Assembly (NCBI GenBank): GCA_036873135.1 | Contig: JAPTYO010000018.1 | Span: 9,415,503-9,479,502, forward strand | DNA: 64,000 bases | Reading direction: 5' to 3' | DNA from: Clarkia xantiana subsp. parviflora | Taxonomy: Eukaryota; Streptophyta; Magnoliopsida; Myrtales; Onagraceae | Shown: one piece after another, positions 32,315 through 43,754 of the stretch | Numbering within the stretch: position 1 is the stretch's first letter | Layout of the letters: the number at the start of each line of letters is the position of its first letter | Made by a program: the position numbers and the translations under genes | Notes under the pieces: generated by a model | What the model saw: the letters and a program-made list of their open reading frames with translations, nothing else | What the model was told of the DNA's origin: nothing | Database searches by the model: none

Positions 32315-32985
32315 ACAACAGGGGCCTGAATTTTTGCCAATGTTGCCAAAAGGGGTCTGAATTGAAAAAACGTATTATTAAGGGCCTGAATTTTGAGTTT
32401 TGTTGATAATCGAGTTTCCGTCCAAATTTGCTGTTAAATGTAACGGAAATACGTGAAATGACAAAATTACCCTTTTGCAATTATTATACAAGTTATCAGT
32501 TTAATTAATGAAAAGTGAAATGTCTAAAATACCCCTGCATACTAATTATGCCCTAAGGCCACCACGGCCACCGACCACCACCCTAGCTCCGGCGACCACC
32601 ACTCCAGCTCCGGCGACCACCACCCCAGCTCCGGCGACCTCCGGCGACCCAAAAAGCTCCGATCAGAGCTTTTTTAGTCGCCGGAGATGGGTGGTGGTCG
32701 CCGGAGCCGGTTGGTGGTGGTCGCCGGAGCTGTGGTGGCTTATAGGGTATTTTCGTTTTTTTAGGTCAAACATGTGAGGGACACACTCAGGTCAAAGGGC
32801 ATTTTCGTGTTTTCAAATTATTTTTGGTCACATGCTTGATATGTGACCAATTTCCGTCACTTTTAACAGAAAAAATAGACAGAGAACTCACTTATACACA
32901 AAACTCAAAATTCAGGCCCTTAATAATACGTTTTTTCAATTCAGACCCATTTTGGCAACATGGGCAAACATTGAGACCCCTATTG
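32315..32985. mobile_element. Fold-back element with about 90-bp terminal inverted repeats
   Basis: The left arm 32315-32404 and right arm 32896-32985 are inverted copies; AATTGAAAAAACGTATTATT and AGGGCCTGAATTTTGAG are identical in both. The interior is GC-rich. It carries CTCCGGCGACCACCAC repeats on one side and their inverse (GTGGTGGTCGCCGGAG) on the other, so most of the element can pair with itself. It has no transposase. Long inverted arms suggest a non-autonomous Mutator-like element, but I could not identify a target duplication. Confidence 0.65.
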
Positions 32986-33370
32986 TGTTCTTAACCCATG
33001 TATATAATATGTTCATATCAATTGATCGATATTGATATGTTTTTCACTCAATATATAGCAGCTGTCTTTTGTTCCTGATAAGACCCAATAACCGTGTGAT
33101 TCTGTGATAAAGCGTGTGTCCGTGATGATAGGCGAATAAGATTCGCGTTCCCATCGAATTCTTTTTCTAAGTTAATAAGTTTTGGCCAAAAATAAATAAA
33201 TTAAGTTAATTAGTTATAAACGGAATAATTAATAATGTATGAATGGAAATTATGTACTTACATCAAATTTACAGATTCAATATATTATTATTATTCGGCC
33301 AAAAAAAATATATTAGCATTTATATATATATATATATATATCATAAAATCGCACTCGACTAAAAAATTCC
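32986..33370. other. AT-rich region upstream of ARD
   Basis: No gene is seen. It contains a (TA)n run at about 33323-33341 and otherwise AT-rich sequence leading into the ARD promoter. Confidence 0.6.
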
Positions 33371-33383
33371 TATATATATAGTG
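33371..33383 (+). promoter_or_regulatory. Probable TATA box of the ARD gene
   Basis: CTATATATATAG lies about 75 bp upstream of the ATG at 33453, a spacing that fits a short 5' leader. There is no experimental support; nearby TA-rich sequence makes the call moderate. Confidence 0.5.
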
Positions 33384-33452
33384 AGGAGAGGTTTCGGGGA
33401 GGCTGAGATTTTTTTAATTCGGGTCATTCATTTTGAAACAGCGGAGAGAAAA

Positions 33453-35175
33453 ATGGGTGCTCCAGAGAAGGTAAACGCTATCCTCGATCTACTAACTATG
33501 TTCATCGCGAAAATTATTCGCAACGCCTATTTTCTCAATAATATCTGCTTGCTCGATTCATTCTCCGGTGGTTGATGATCTTTCAGGATACGGTGATTGA
33601 CAATTCTGTCAGTTAACTCAATTTTTCATCTTCTCTTTAATGTTTCATCGGTCATTGGATATGTGATCTTCTTAAGGAGAAATTCCTTGTTACTGAACAA
33701 TAAAATTGGTCTGATGTGCGTGTTGGAGCTGTAGAATACCGTGAACGGTGTAATAAGTCTGGTTTGATCGAATAGTTCTATTGAATTCGATCGATCGGTA
33801 GATGTTTAATTAGTTGAAAGGCAAATTGCGCTACACCTTGAGGCTTCCGGGTTGTGGTAAAATAAGCAAGCCTTTGTTGACTACGAGATCTCTGAGGCCA
33901 AAATATAACTCTGAATGAATCAGTTGATGATGCCTCCATCTTCTAATTAAACTGTATCAATTTTTCATCTCAAGTTTACTGTTTAGCTAAGTAGGATTTT
34001 GAGTACAGACTTCTTTTAGCAGGAATTTATAGACTGTGTTGCTATTGCTGAAACAGTTGAAACATAAAAGTAACTTTGGAATCATAATCAACATTTTGTT
34101 TAGATTTTTCTAATCCATCTACTGATTGGACTGACGTAGAGTTAGAGCTGAATCGATGAAGTATAGCTCACACCTCTAGTGTCCCAACTCCCATAATATC
34201 TTGTAAATTATAACCATGTTACATTTCTTCACTACACAAGAGTAGGGCATTCCTTTCTAGGATACAAACTTGGGTTATTTCTAAAAGAACTAAATAATAT
34301 CAAACAACATATCTGAATGGTTACCGAGGGTTGCTTAAGCAAAGCGAAGCAAATGGCTTCAGTTGGCTCAATAGATACCTACATTTAATTACATGAATTC
34401 AAGAATCACTAATTGTAATCATAGTTTTTAGCTAAATTACTTTAGCAAGAATGAGAGGATTGCAGGTGAATTAGCCATAATTAACCAAACTTTTAGAAAG
34501 GAGTGTATAACCTGATTAAAGAACTTGGGGTTCTGGCAATCTCCAAATCTATTACGATCATCATCTAGCCATCATAAAAGTGATTGGCTTCATGATAATT
34601 TTGGATAAAGTCTTGATAGGGGATGATTCTTGTTTTGTAAAATGGGAGTGGGACAACATTAATATGTGATCCACATTTTAGTTATCTGGTTTTATACAGT
34701 AGTATAGGTTTATTCAACTTTTTGTTTCCGGAAAAAAATTGCATTGTTACTAGATTAAAGAAGCAACTGATGATTCAGTGAAGTTGTCTTGTTGTATTCT
34801 GTACATATAGTTATCCATCTAAAAGCTTCTGATAACAAAACAATTTGAATGATGTTACAGATGTTTGTTGTCCCAAGCTTGACCCTTGTGTCAATTTGGT
34901 GTCTCGAATTTAAACTGTTAATATTTGCTGTCCCAATTTTCAGTATTGATGCTATTTGGTTTTCTGATAGTTTTTGGGTTAAATTTAACAGACTGAGTTG
35001 AAATGACTATTTTGCCCTTTTTTTCAAAATCTCCGATTTCGGTCACCCACCTCCGCTTCCGGCCACCCACCTCCATTTCCGGCTACCCACCTCCGATTTT
35101 GAGCCACCCACCTCCGATTCCAGCCAGTATCAACTCCAGCAGCAGTATGCAGTAGCAGCAGCAGCAGTATGCAGT

Positions 35176-35213
<38 letters not shown>

Positions 35214-38204
35214 CAGCTCCAACAGAAACAACAGGAACTCCAGTGCAGCAGTAGCAGCAACAGCTCCCGCAGCAGTGGTGACCAGAGAGAGATCCCCTGT
35301 GGTGGCCGGAAAACGATCGGATATGGCAGTGATTCTGGACAAATGGGGTAATTTGGGCATTTTAATTTTAATTTGGTCCCATGACCATCACGTGACTTGA
35401 TTCTGTCCAACTTAACCCAAAATTTGATGGAGACACCAAATAGCAACACAAATGAAATTTGGGACAGTCAATTTCGTCATCGGACACTAAACTGAAACGT
35501 GAGGCAAACTTGAGACAGTTTTTAGGTTCTTATCCTTAATATGTATATACCTTTTTTTCCTTCACTCACGGTTGTGACTTATTTTCTTGCTGTTGTAATG
35601 CTTTTCTTTGGCTGTTTTTCTATCCAAACCTTGACCTTCAGGATCCAAGAGAGGAAGTTATTCAAGCTTGGTACATGGATGACAGTAATGAAGACCAAAG
35701 GTTGCCGCACCACCGTGAGCCCAAGGAATTTGTTTCCCTGGATAAGTTGGCTGGTAATATATATTTTTCCCATTAGAAAGAGAACTTCTTACATTATTGG
35801 GCTTTTAGCTTGCTGCTTGCTAACAATCATCTCCAATATGATAGAGCTTGGTGTCCTTAGCTGGAGACTGGATGCTGATAAGTACGAGACAGATGAAGAG
35901 TTGAAGAAGATCCGTGAAGAGCGTGGCTATTCTTACATTGTATGTCTATCTTCAACTTTAAACTGCATCTCTACTTAGAAAATAACCCTGAACTTGATTC
36001 TGCTTATGTAAAATGATTGGCCATTTTGACTTAAATATTGGAACAGGAAGAGAGCTCTCCATGTCTGTATATAATTATTTTAAGGGTTAACAGGTCTTTT
36101 GATCCATGATGTTTGACCATTTTTGAGTTTTGGTCCATGATTTTTTTTTTTTGCCTAGTTTTAGTATCATATGTTTGTATATTTTTATAGTTTTGGTCCG
36201 ACCGTTACTTTCCGTCTATTTTTTGTCATGTGCAAGTCACGTGATCCACCATAAACTTTCAATTTTGTTCAATTTAGACCCTCTAATACTTTTATAACTT
36301 TTTTTTTGTTTAATTTAGTCCCGAAGTTTCAAATTTTCAATTGGACATATTGTCCAATTGGGGTCAATTTTGAGACTTCGGGACTAAATTAAACAAATAA
36401 AAGGTTAGGAAAGTATTAGAGGGACTAAATTGAAAGTTTAGAGAGGATCACATGACTTGCACATGTCAAAAAATGGATGGAATGTAACGGTTAGCCCAAA
36501 ACTAGAAAAATCTGCAAACATATGGTACCAAAACTAGGCAAAAAAACATCATTGACCAAAACTCAAAAGTGGTCAAATATCATGGACCAAAAGACCTGTT
36601 AACCCTTATTTTAACTTTAACTTTCAGATTCTGTCAATATATTACTTCCACTGTATCCTTTTTTGTTGTTGAGACAAGACATATAACAAGAGAGTGTCAT
36701 CTACAGTTTTGGTAATTTAGCTTCAGACCAGATGGCTGTAATGCTCGTGGGGGCTCCTAGTGATGTCTCCTAGTTAATGTTCTTAATTTTTTTTATTTTT
36801 TTTTAGAAAGCTTGAATTTTTAATTCTACTTGTATATTTTCCATAAATATAATTTTGGTTAGAATCTAAAGTAGACAACTAATGATGTACAAAAAAAACT
36901 TCAGGACTTTTGTGAAGTTTGCCCTGAAAAGCTTCCGAACTATGAGGAGAAGATAAAAAACTTCTTTGAGGAGCATCTTCACACAGATGAGGAGATCCGT
37001 TACTGTGTTGCAGGGAGTGGTAAGTAGTGTTTGATTTGGAATTTCGGATTGGCAGTTAGTTAGTTATGTTGAGGAATGTCCTACTCTGTTTGTGGAAGGT
37101 TATTTTGATGTTAGGGATGGTAACGAGGCCTGGATCCGTGTTTGGGTGAAGAAGGGTGGAATGATTGTTTTGCCTGCAGGGATATACCACCGCTTCACTT
37201 TAGATACAGAAAACTATATTAAGGTTGGTTCTACTTTCTTCTTACATTGATTGGTGTTTAGTTAGTTGTTGGTTGGGTATGTGCCCTGTAAAAGGTCCTT
37301 TGGCTATTGAATAATAATAATAAGGATTAAATGTAATTTTCATACTACATGTTTGACCGAATGTGGTTTTTAGTACTGAATGTTTAGTTTTGTATACTTT
37401 TGGTACCAAACGTCTAAAAAAATGTGGCTTTTGGTGCATCCGTTAGTTGGCCATAAGTTTTGGCCGTTAAATGACATGTGTAAGTCACGTGATCGACTCT
37501 AAACTTTTAATTTTGTTCAATTTAGTCCTAAAAATATATTCATAACTTTTATTTTGTTTAATTTAGTCCTAAAGCTTAAAAATCGAACCCGGTTGGGACC
37601 TATCCCCAATTGGGTAAATTTGACCAAATGGGGCTATGTCAACTGAATTCGATTGGTTTAATTGGGTCCGATTTTGAAGTGTTATGAATAAGTTAAACAA
37701 AATAAAAGTTAGGAATATATTTAAGGGACTAAATTGATCAAAATTAAAAGTTTAGAGTCGATCATGTGACTTGCACATGTCATTTAACGGCCAAAACTAA
37801 CGGCCAACTAACGGATGTACCAAAAGCTACATTTTTTCAAACGTTTGGTACCAAAAGTATACAAAACTAAACATCCAGTATTAAAAGTCACATTCGGTCA
37901 AATATGTGGTATGAAAAGTATTTTTAACCCTAATAATAATGATAAGAGGAGAGGAGAGTGATGATATATTATTGGTTGCACTCGCAGGCGATGCGCCTGT
38001 TTGTTGGTGATCCAGTTTGGACTCCATTTAACCGCCCTCATGATCATTTGCCTGCTAGGTATTTCATTTTTAATGTGAATGTTTGTTATGCATATGTTGG
38101 GACAAGTGTGTTTGCTTATTAATTTCTCCATCCTTCTCAGGAAAGAGTATCTCCAATCCTTTGGACGTAAGGACAGCGGTGCTGTTGATGCTGCAACAGC
38201 ATAA
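33453..38204 (+). CDS. ARD: Acireductone dioxygenase (ARD), methionine salvage, seven coding exons
   Basis: Coding exons are 33453-33470, 35642-35753, 35845-35939, 36905-37019, 37099-37223, 37988-38058 and 38141-38204. All have GT-AG introns and the phases agree, giving 199 residues plus TAA. ARD acts on the acireductone intermediate of the cytosolic methionine (Yang) cycle. The iron form makes the methionine precursor ketoacid and formate. The protein starts MGAPEK-DPREEV and has WYMDDS, the metal-binding HLHTDEE (two His and a Glu), YHRFTLD (third His), and [14 protein letters not shown]. It is a cupin of normal family length (about 200). Introns 1, 3 and 5 are enlarged by fold-back transposons. 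It is the only host gene in the window and looks intact. Confidence 0.96.
34855..35530. mobile_element. Degenerate fold-back (Mutator-like) element in ARD intron 1
   Basis: The arm 34870-35010 (GTCCCAAGCTTGACC, ATTTGGTGTCTCG, CTATTTGGTTTTC) pairs imperfectly with the inverse of 35390-35525 (GGTGTCTCCATC, CTGTCCCAAATTTC, GTCTCAAGTTTGCC). Between the arms are CACCCACCTCC repeats and a CAG microsatellite. Ends and target duplication are not clear, so boundaries are approximate. Confidence 0.5.
35137..35212. repeat. CAG/GCA microsatellite in ARD intron 1
   Basis: A run of AGCAGC units has two GTATGCAGTAGC interruptions and then about 12 uninterrupted CAG triplets. It lies inside the intron-1 fold-back element and is not translated in the spliced ARD message. 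Confidence 0.9.
36084..36605. mobile_element. Mutator-like fold-back element in ARD intron 3, 9-bp TSD
   Basis: The 522-bp element starts GGGTTAACAGGTC and ends GACCTGTTAACCC. It is flanked by perfect 9-bp duplications TTATTTTAA (36075-36083 and 36606-36614). The two halves are inverted copies over most of their length (for example CATGTGCAAGTCACGTGATC and GATCACATGACTTGCACATG). A 9-bp duplication and long inverted arms are hallmarks of Mutator-type non-autonomous elements. There is no coding sequence. Confidence 0.85.
37324..37930. mobile_element. Mutator-like fold-back element in ARD intron 5, 9-bp TSD
   Basis: The 607-bp element starts GGATTAAATG and ends TTTTTAACCC. It is flanked by 9-bp duplications TAATAATAA (37315-37323 and 37931-37939). 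Long inverted arms contain ACATGTGTAAGTCACGTGATC and GATCATGTGACTTGCACATGT, clearly related to the intron 3 element. It has no coding sequence. Confidence 0.82.
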
Positions 38205-38253
38205 AATACAGCAGATGTTGAAATGGGATAGTGTTGCGCTATTATATTGTATA

Positions 38254-38263
38254 AATAAATAAA
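38254..38263 (+). terminator. ARD: Polyadenylation signal of ARD
   Basis: Two overlapping AATAAA hexamers lie 50-60 bp after the stop codon, in an otherwise T-rich 3' region. This fits a normal plant 3' UTR. Confidence 0.6.
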
Positions 38264-38592
38264 GTTACACCCTAATTAGCTGTGCTTGTTATCCTCTCCT
38301 ATATTTATGGACAGTATTGTGTTTCGTGGTTTCTGCTGTGGCGGTGTCTTGTTGCTACTGCAACATTTATTTATGGGTGGATGGATAAAAGATAAGATAG
38401 TATGAGTGTATGACAGTCTGTTGGGGTATTTCATGATTTTTCTTTTTTTCCTTCTACTTAGTGGCTAATGCAGCAGTCTGTTAGTATGATCATGATTTTT
38501 TTTTCCTTCTACGTTTCCGTTTTTTTTTTTGGTTAACACGTTTCCGTTGGCTAATTATCTTCTACTGAGCGTACTCGCATCCCTATCCCCTG
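38264..38592. other. 3' flank of ARD
   Basis: A T-rich non-coding stretch contains a short direct repeat (CAGCAGTCTGTTAGTATGATC is related to AGTATGAGTGTATGACAGTCTG nearby). No gene is seen. Confidence 0.5.
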
Positions 38593-38743
38593 TAGGGCCG
38601 GCAATGGTGCGATAAATAATCATAGTTATTCGCATCATTTACCGTAATGGTTAACCTCACCGTTATGGTGAGGGGTGGTTATTGTGTGAGTTTTATACTC
38701 ACATTGGTTATAGTTATGGTATTAAGTCCATAACCACGGTTAT

Positions 38744-39441
38744 TGTTGGATCACGGTGGAACTCCGGCACGGATCTTGACGGCAATCCTAGCTCCTTTGC
38801 TCCACGCAATCCTGCAAGAGGGGATAGACCGGGCGGTGACCCAGAATCCCTCTCCGATGCTTAAATGAGTCTCTCGTATGACTGGCAAGCAACAGATATC
38901 AAAAGTATTCAATTTCAACGTAACCTGATCTGAGGTGACCTCCTGCTCTTTTATAGGCAAAGAGGTGTCTCAGGTACCTGGCGAACCGTTAGGGGTGGTT
39001 AGCCCGTATCCCGCTTATCTCGTACACGATCTCGCGTATCTTAGCCATGCCCCGCGTATCTCGGCCACGATCCGTGTATCTTAACCACGTTCCGTATATC
39101 TCGGCCACGCCCCGCATATCTTGGCTTTATCCTCTGGTAACGAGTCCCGACTCCCGTCGAGGACTCCAGAGTTATCTCGTTGTGTCACCGCTCGGGGCCC
39201 CTCGTCATCGTGACAGGGCCAATCATTCTCAGGGATTCGTCATCGGGGCCTACTTAAAGGCTTCTCGTCGGGAGCTTTTAGCTCCACTGTCGGGACCGAC
39301 TCTGTCGGGACCCTGCTTCGTCGGGACTCCCTTCATCGGGACCCTTCTCCTAGGTCATCGTGACCTTTACTCTGGGCCTGGTGGGCCTGTTTGTCGTTTC
39401 CTCGCCGTTAAAGGGCCTGACGGCTATAATCGGACCCATCA
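38744..39441 (-). repeat. 3' LTR of element B (minus orientation)
   Basis: A 698-bp repeat reads TGTTGGATCACGG to GGACCCATCA on the plus strand. On the minus strand it starts TGATGGGTCC and has the TATA box CTATAAAAG (near 38950), GCATCGGAGAGGG and CCCCTCTTGCAGG. The polypurine tract lies next to it at 39442-39454. Confidence 0.95.
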
Positions 39442-39633
39442 TTTGCCCCCAAGACATGAGGGACTTTTAGTTCGTCGTGTCTTCCAACTCCCGATTTTTC
39501 CAATACTAGAGTCGGGGATCTACTCCTTGGTTCAGTTACTTAAAGTTATCAGTCTTCTCCTCTACGTTTCCTCAGGGTTTTATGGATAACTGCTATATCC
39601 CAAGGGTCTCTTCGGTTTTCTAGTGCATTTCAG

Positions 39634-42236
39634 ACAGCGGTTCCAGCTCCGAGGGGAGAAAACCTTTTAAATTTGACTATGCTCCGAATGAAATTTCCAC
39701 CACTGCTTACGATGCAGCTCTCCGAGAGGGTTGCATCACCCTCACCTGGGAACCTCGCTTCCCGTATGATCGGCATCGTCCCTCGAGTGACCCTGAGGTT
39801 ACTCGTCCCCAGAAAGGGGAGGTATTTGTCTCTACGGGACAAATATCAGCGGGGATCAGGTTCCCCTTCTGCGGTAACCTGGTCGAACTGTGCCAACATT
39901 ACCAAACACACCCTACTACCTTCTCTCCTCATGCCATCCGCATTTGGAACGCCTTTCAAGTTCTCTGTCTCCGACAGAAGTGGGTCTACAGCCTCCAGCT
40001 TTTCCGGACTTTTTACGGGCTGAAATGCAACGAGGCGGGGGTTTGCGCCTTCTACCCTCGGATGCCCAAATGGAGTAAGCAGCAGCTTGCCCGACACGGT
40101 TGGACCAGTGACACCTGGAAGATGGTCAAGGGTCGGGGACTCTTGATTGATACAGGGTCTGACAACAGTAGTTGGAAGAGGAGCTACTTCTTCATCCAAC
40201 ATTCTTCTATCCCTTGGCCTCGGTGGGAGGTGGCAGCAGACCCTCCGCCTGCTTTCCACTCCTATGCTGATGAGGACTTCGAGACTCTTCAATTGATCCA
40301 GCTTTATCGTTGGGGGAGTCCTATACTCCTCTCAATGCTAACTCTCTGGTGGAGCGGGACCTGGTGCATACTGGGGTCCGACTCCTCAGTATTGTTTCTG
40401 GGGGGCAGCTCTTCGACGGCCCTTCTAGCATGGTCCCTTGGGTAAAATCTCTAACTTTTTCTTCGTTTATTGTTCGCAGCCAAGAAGATGTCTGTGCTGA
40501 CCGATTTCTTCCTTAAGCAGGGGGAGACCGATGCTGTCCGCCCCTCGCGGAAGAGGAAGTCTGCCAAGAAGGCTGCTGCTGCCAAGTCGGGGTCTCCTTC
40601 AACGGAGCAACCCAAGCGACCGCGGGTGGATCTGGACCAACTCTTCGAGGTCCAGAATGCTGAAGAAGGTAAACAACTCCGACTCGCTATTAAATCATAT
40701 AAAAGGATGGTTCCGTCGGACTTGATTTCCTCGACCAAGGAGGGCCGAGTTGCTGATGTCAAGAGGATCCTTCGAGGTGAAACTCCCCGGGTCTTGAAGG
40801 CGGGTTACTATCACTTCCGCGGGAAGGATCAATACGTCTCCCGACGTATCATTTGGTGTAAGAATCCCGATGAACTTCCTAACTACCTATCTGAAGCTCT
40901 TCATCCTCCAGGTGCAGGTCGCTCGGGAGCTTCCTCGGGGGCTGCAGTTTCTACGGATGCACCGCCTTCAGCGGGGGTGCCTCCCTCAGCTGGAGAGAAG
41001 GCACCATCTGGTGAACAGTTTCGCCAGGTGGAGACCCTGGACTCCTCCGAGGAGACCGGCGGGGTTGATCCCCCTCAGCAGCGTCGGAAGGCGGGGCAAC
41101 CCCCTTGAAACCAACCCCTCAGGGGCCGCCTCCCTCGTCTTCTCCACAGCGGCGGGAGCTCTCTCCCATCCATGACTTTTCTCCCTCTCCTGTCCGGGCT
41201 GAGACGGAGATGTGCCCTTCTCTTCCCCGTCCCATCTCTCCCATGGCTCTCGACAGGGACTTCTATAGGCCCTACAACCCTTCGCAGGCCAATGCCCCCT
41301 GGGCTCCGATCCAGACGCTTCAGGGAGTCCCGCTCACACAAGGGGAACAGGACCAAGAGCTGGCCCTGCATCTTCTGGCGGGTTCCATCCTGCCTTCTAT
41401 GCGACATCCGATTTACCTCAATCGGACGAATATGGAGCGGGACGTCAGGGATATAGCTGTGCGCCGCATCGAGGTGAAACTTCACTTTTTCCTTATTGAT
41501 CAATAAATCGAGTCTTTTGTCCTTCTAACACTTTTTCCTTTTGACTGCAGGAGCTCGGGGATTACAACCACCTCATCGGGTATATCATTGCCTACGATGA
41601 GGCCCGCACGATGAGGCCCGGGAGCGGGACCGAGGAGTCCGGGAGCAACTTCAGGCGGATCTCAAGGCTTCCCAGTCTTCGCGGGGAAAGCTGGCCAAGG
41701 AGATGGCTGTTCTCAATGAGAAGATTCGGGGCCTTCAGCAGCAGATCGCGGACTTCGAGGGGCTCTTGATGCAGGAGCGGCAGGAACGGGGGGCAGTCGT
41801 GGATCGGCTGACCCAGGAGAAGAAGGCCGCCGAGGACCAGCTGGTCCTCGAAAAGAAGGCTCTGGAGGAGCTGATCGCGGGGTTCCCGGCACGGCTGGCC
41901 GAAGCGGAGGCCAAGGGTCGGGAGGATTATCGGAAGTCGGAGGGCTTCCAAGCTGACGCCCTGAAGTTCTTCAGCGCGGAGGTGGAGAACACTCTCTTCA
42001 ACGCCGTTGAGGAGCTCTACCTGGAGTATGGGGACGCCATCAATTTTGACAAGTCTCCTTCCCTAGCTCCTTTTGCGAAGAAGTACTTCGCTCTTTCCGA
42101 GGAGAGTGATGGGGGGAGTACTCCAGTAGTTGTCGAGGATGCCTCTGAGCTTCCAAGTGCAGACGCCCCGATAGCCAATCCTCCCGAGGCCAATCCTGCG
42201 GACCCCTCTGCTGCTGCTGACAAGGACCAAGCTTGA
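39634..42236 (+). pseudogene. Antisense gene (aORF) of element B, start exon and promoter deleted
   Basis: Exon 2 begins at 39634 after the same CATTTCAG acceptor as in A. It encodes the conserved domain (RFPFCGNLVELCQHY, WVYSLQLFRTFYG, WKRSYFFIQHSSIPWPRW) to about 40441. Exon 3 (about 40488-41100) continues with KKMSVL, LFEVQNAEEGKQLRLAIKSY and a proline/alanine-rich part. A run of C near 41092 appears to have gained a base, and the frame continues at 41105-41480. The last exon (about 41550-42236) is a coiled coil ending KDQA. The tiny first exon (ATGTCTG), its donor and the TATA box present in A are missing; GGGTTTTATGG is joined directly to intron sequence. Thus, although young, this copy probably does not express the gene normally. 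Confidence 0.75.
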
Positions 42237-42389
42237 ATGCTTTTATCTTTTTAAAGTCCTTGTATCCTCTTCTCTTGCGTTGTTGTCGGGCCTTTGAGCC
42301 CTTTATCAATATTAGACTCTTTTAATTCCGATCTTTTGTTGCACTTCTCCGAGTGACTTGATTCTCATACGTCCTTCCCGACGAGTTAA

Positions 42390-43745
42390 TAATTTGCACC
42401 ACTTAAGGCGACTTAACATCGAGCGCATCACTTAAGCCGACTTTTCGGATACTTAGAATAAACCTAAGTATTTGTGCACCACTTAAGGCGGCTTTCATCG
42501 TGCACCACTGAAGGCGACTTTCGTCGTGCACCACTGAAGGCGACTTTCATCGTGCACCACTGAAGGTGACTTTCATCGTGCACCACTGAAGGCGACTTTT
42601 CTCGTGCACCACTGAAGGCGACTTTCATCGTGCACCACTGAAGGCGACTTTCATCGTGCACCACTGAAGGCGAATTTTCTCGTGCACCACTGAAGGCGAC
42701 TTTTCTCGTGCACCACTGAAGGCGACTTTTCTCGTGCACCACTGAAGGCGACTTTCATCGTGCACCACTGAAGGCGACTTTTCTCGTGCACCACTGAAGG
42801 CGACTTTCGGATACTTAGAATAAACCTAAGTATTGTGCACCACTGAAGGCGACTTTCATCGTGCACCACTGAAGGCGACTTTTCTCGTGCACCACTGAAG
42901 GCGACTTTCGGATACTTAGAATAAACCTAAGTATTGTGCACCACTGAAGGCGACTTTCATCGTGCACCACTGAAGGCGACTTTCATCGTGCACCACTGAA
43001 GGCGACTTTCATCGTGCACCACTGAAGGCGACTTTCATCGTGCACCACTGAAGGCGACTTTCATCGTGCACCACTGAAGGCGACTTTTCTCGTGCACCAC
43101 TGAAGGCGACTTTTGTCGTGCACCACTGAAGGCGACTTTCGGATACTTAGAATAAACCTAAGTATTGTGCACCACTGAAGGCGACTTTCATCGTGCACCA
43201 CTGAAGGCGACTTTTCTCGTGCACCACTGAAGGCGACTTTCGGATACTTAGAATAAACCTAAGTATTGTGCACCACTGAAGGCGACTTTCATCGTGCACC
43301 ACTGAAGGCGACTTTTCTCGTGCACCACTGAAGGCGACTTTCGGATACTTAGAATAAACCTAAGTATTGTGCACCACTGAAGGCGACTTTCATCGTGCAC
43401 CACTGAAGGCGACTTTTCTCGTGCACCACTGAAGGCGACTTTCGGATACTTAGAATAAACCTAAGTATTGTGCACCACTGAAGGCGACTTTCATCGTGCA
43501 CCACTGAAGGCGACTTTCATCGTGCACCACTGAAGGCGACTTTCATCGTGCACCACTGAAGGCGACTTTCATCGTGCACCACTGAAGGCGACTTTCATCG
43601 TGCACCACTGAAGGCGACTTTCATCGTGCACCACTGAAGGCGACTTTTGTCGTGCACCACTGAAGGCGACTTTCATCGTGCACCACTGAAGGTGACTTTA
43701 TTGGGCACCACTTAAGGCGACTTTCTTCGAGCATGGTGTTTCTTC
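42390..43745. repeat. Expanded 26-bp minisatellite of element B
   Basis: About 50 units of GTGCACCACTGAAGGCGACTTT plus CATC or TCTC are present. Seven units carry an extra block CGGATACTTAGAATAAAC followed by CTAAGTATT (near 42447, 42808, 42909, 43140, 43241, 43342 and 43443). The outermost units have CACTTAAGGCG, as in element A; the inside is homogenised to CACTGAAGGCG. It lies between the convergent ends of the aORF and gag-pol. Confidence 0.95.
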
Positions 43746-43754
43746 GAGTGTTCA

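Noticed and set aside
32508..32777. Threonine/proline-rich small protein
   Set aside because: Lies in the GC-rich interior of a fold-back element and reflects the CCGGCGACCACCAC repeats.
35541..35978. 145-codon membrane-like protein
   Set aside because: The frame crosses ARD introns; the true exons are in another frame and give a full ARD sequence.
42390..43745. CRISPR-like regularly spaced repeat
   Set aside because: Units are contiguous without unique spacers, and the context is a plant retrotransposon; it is a minisatellite.
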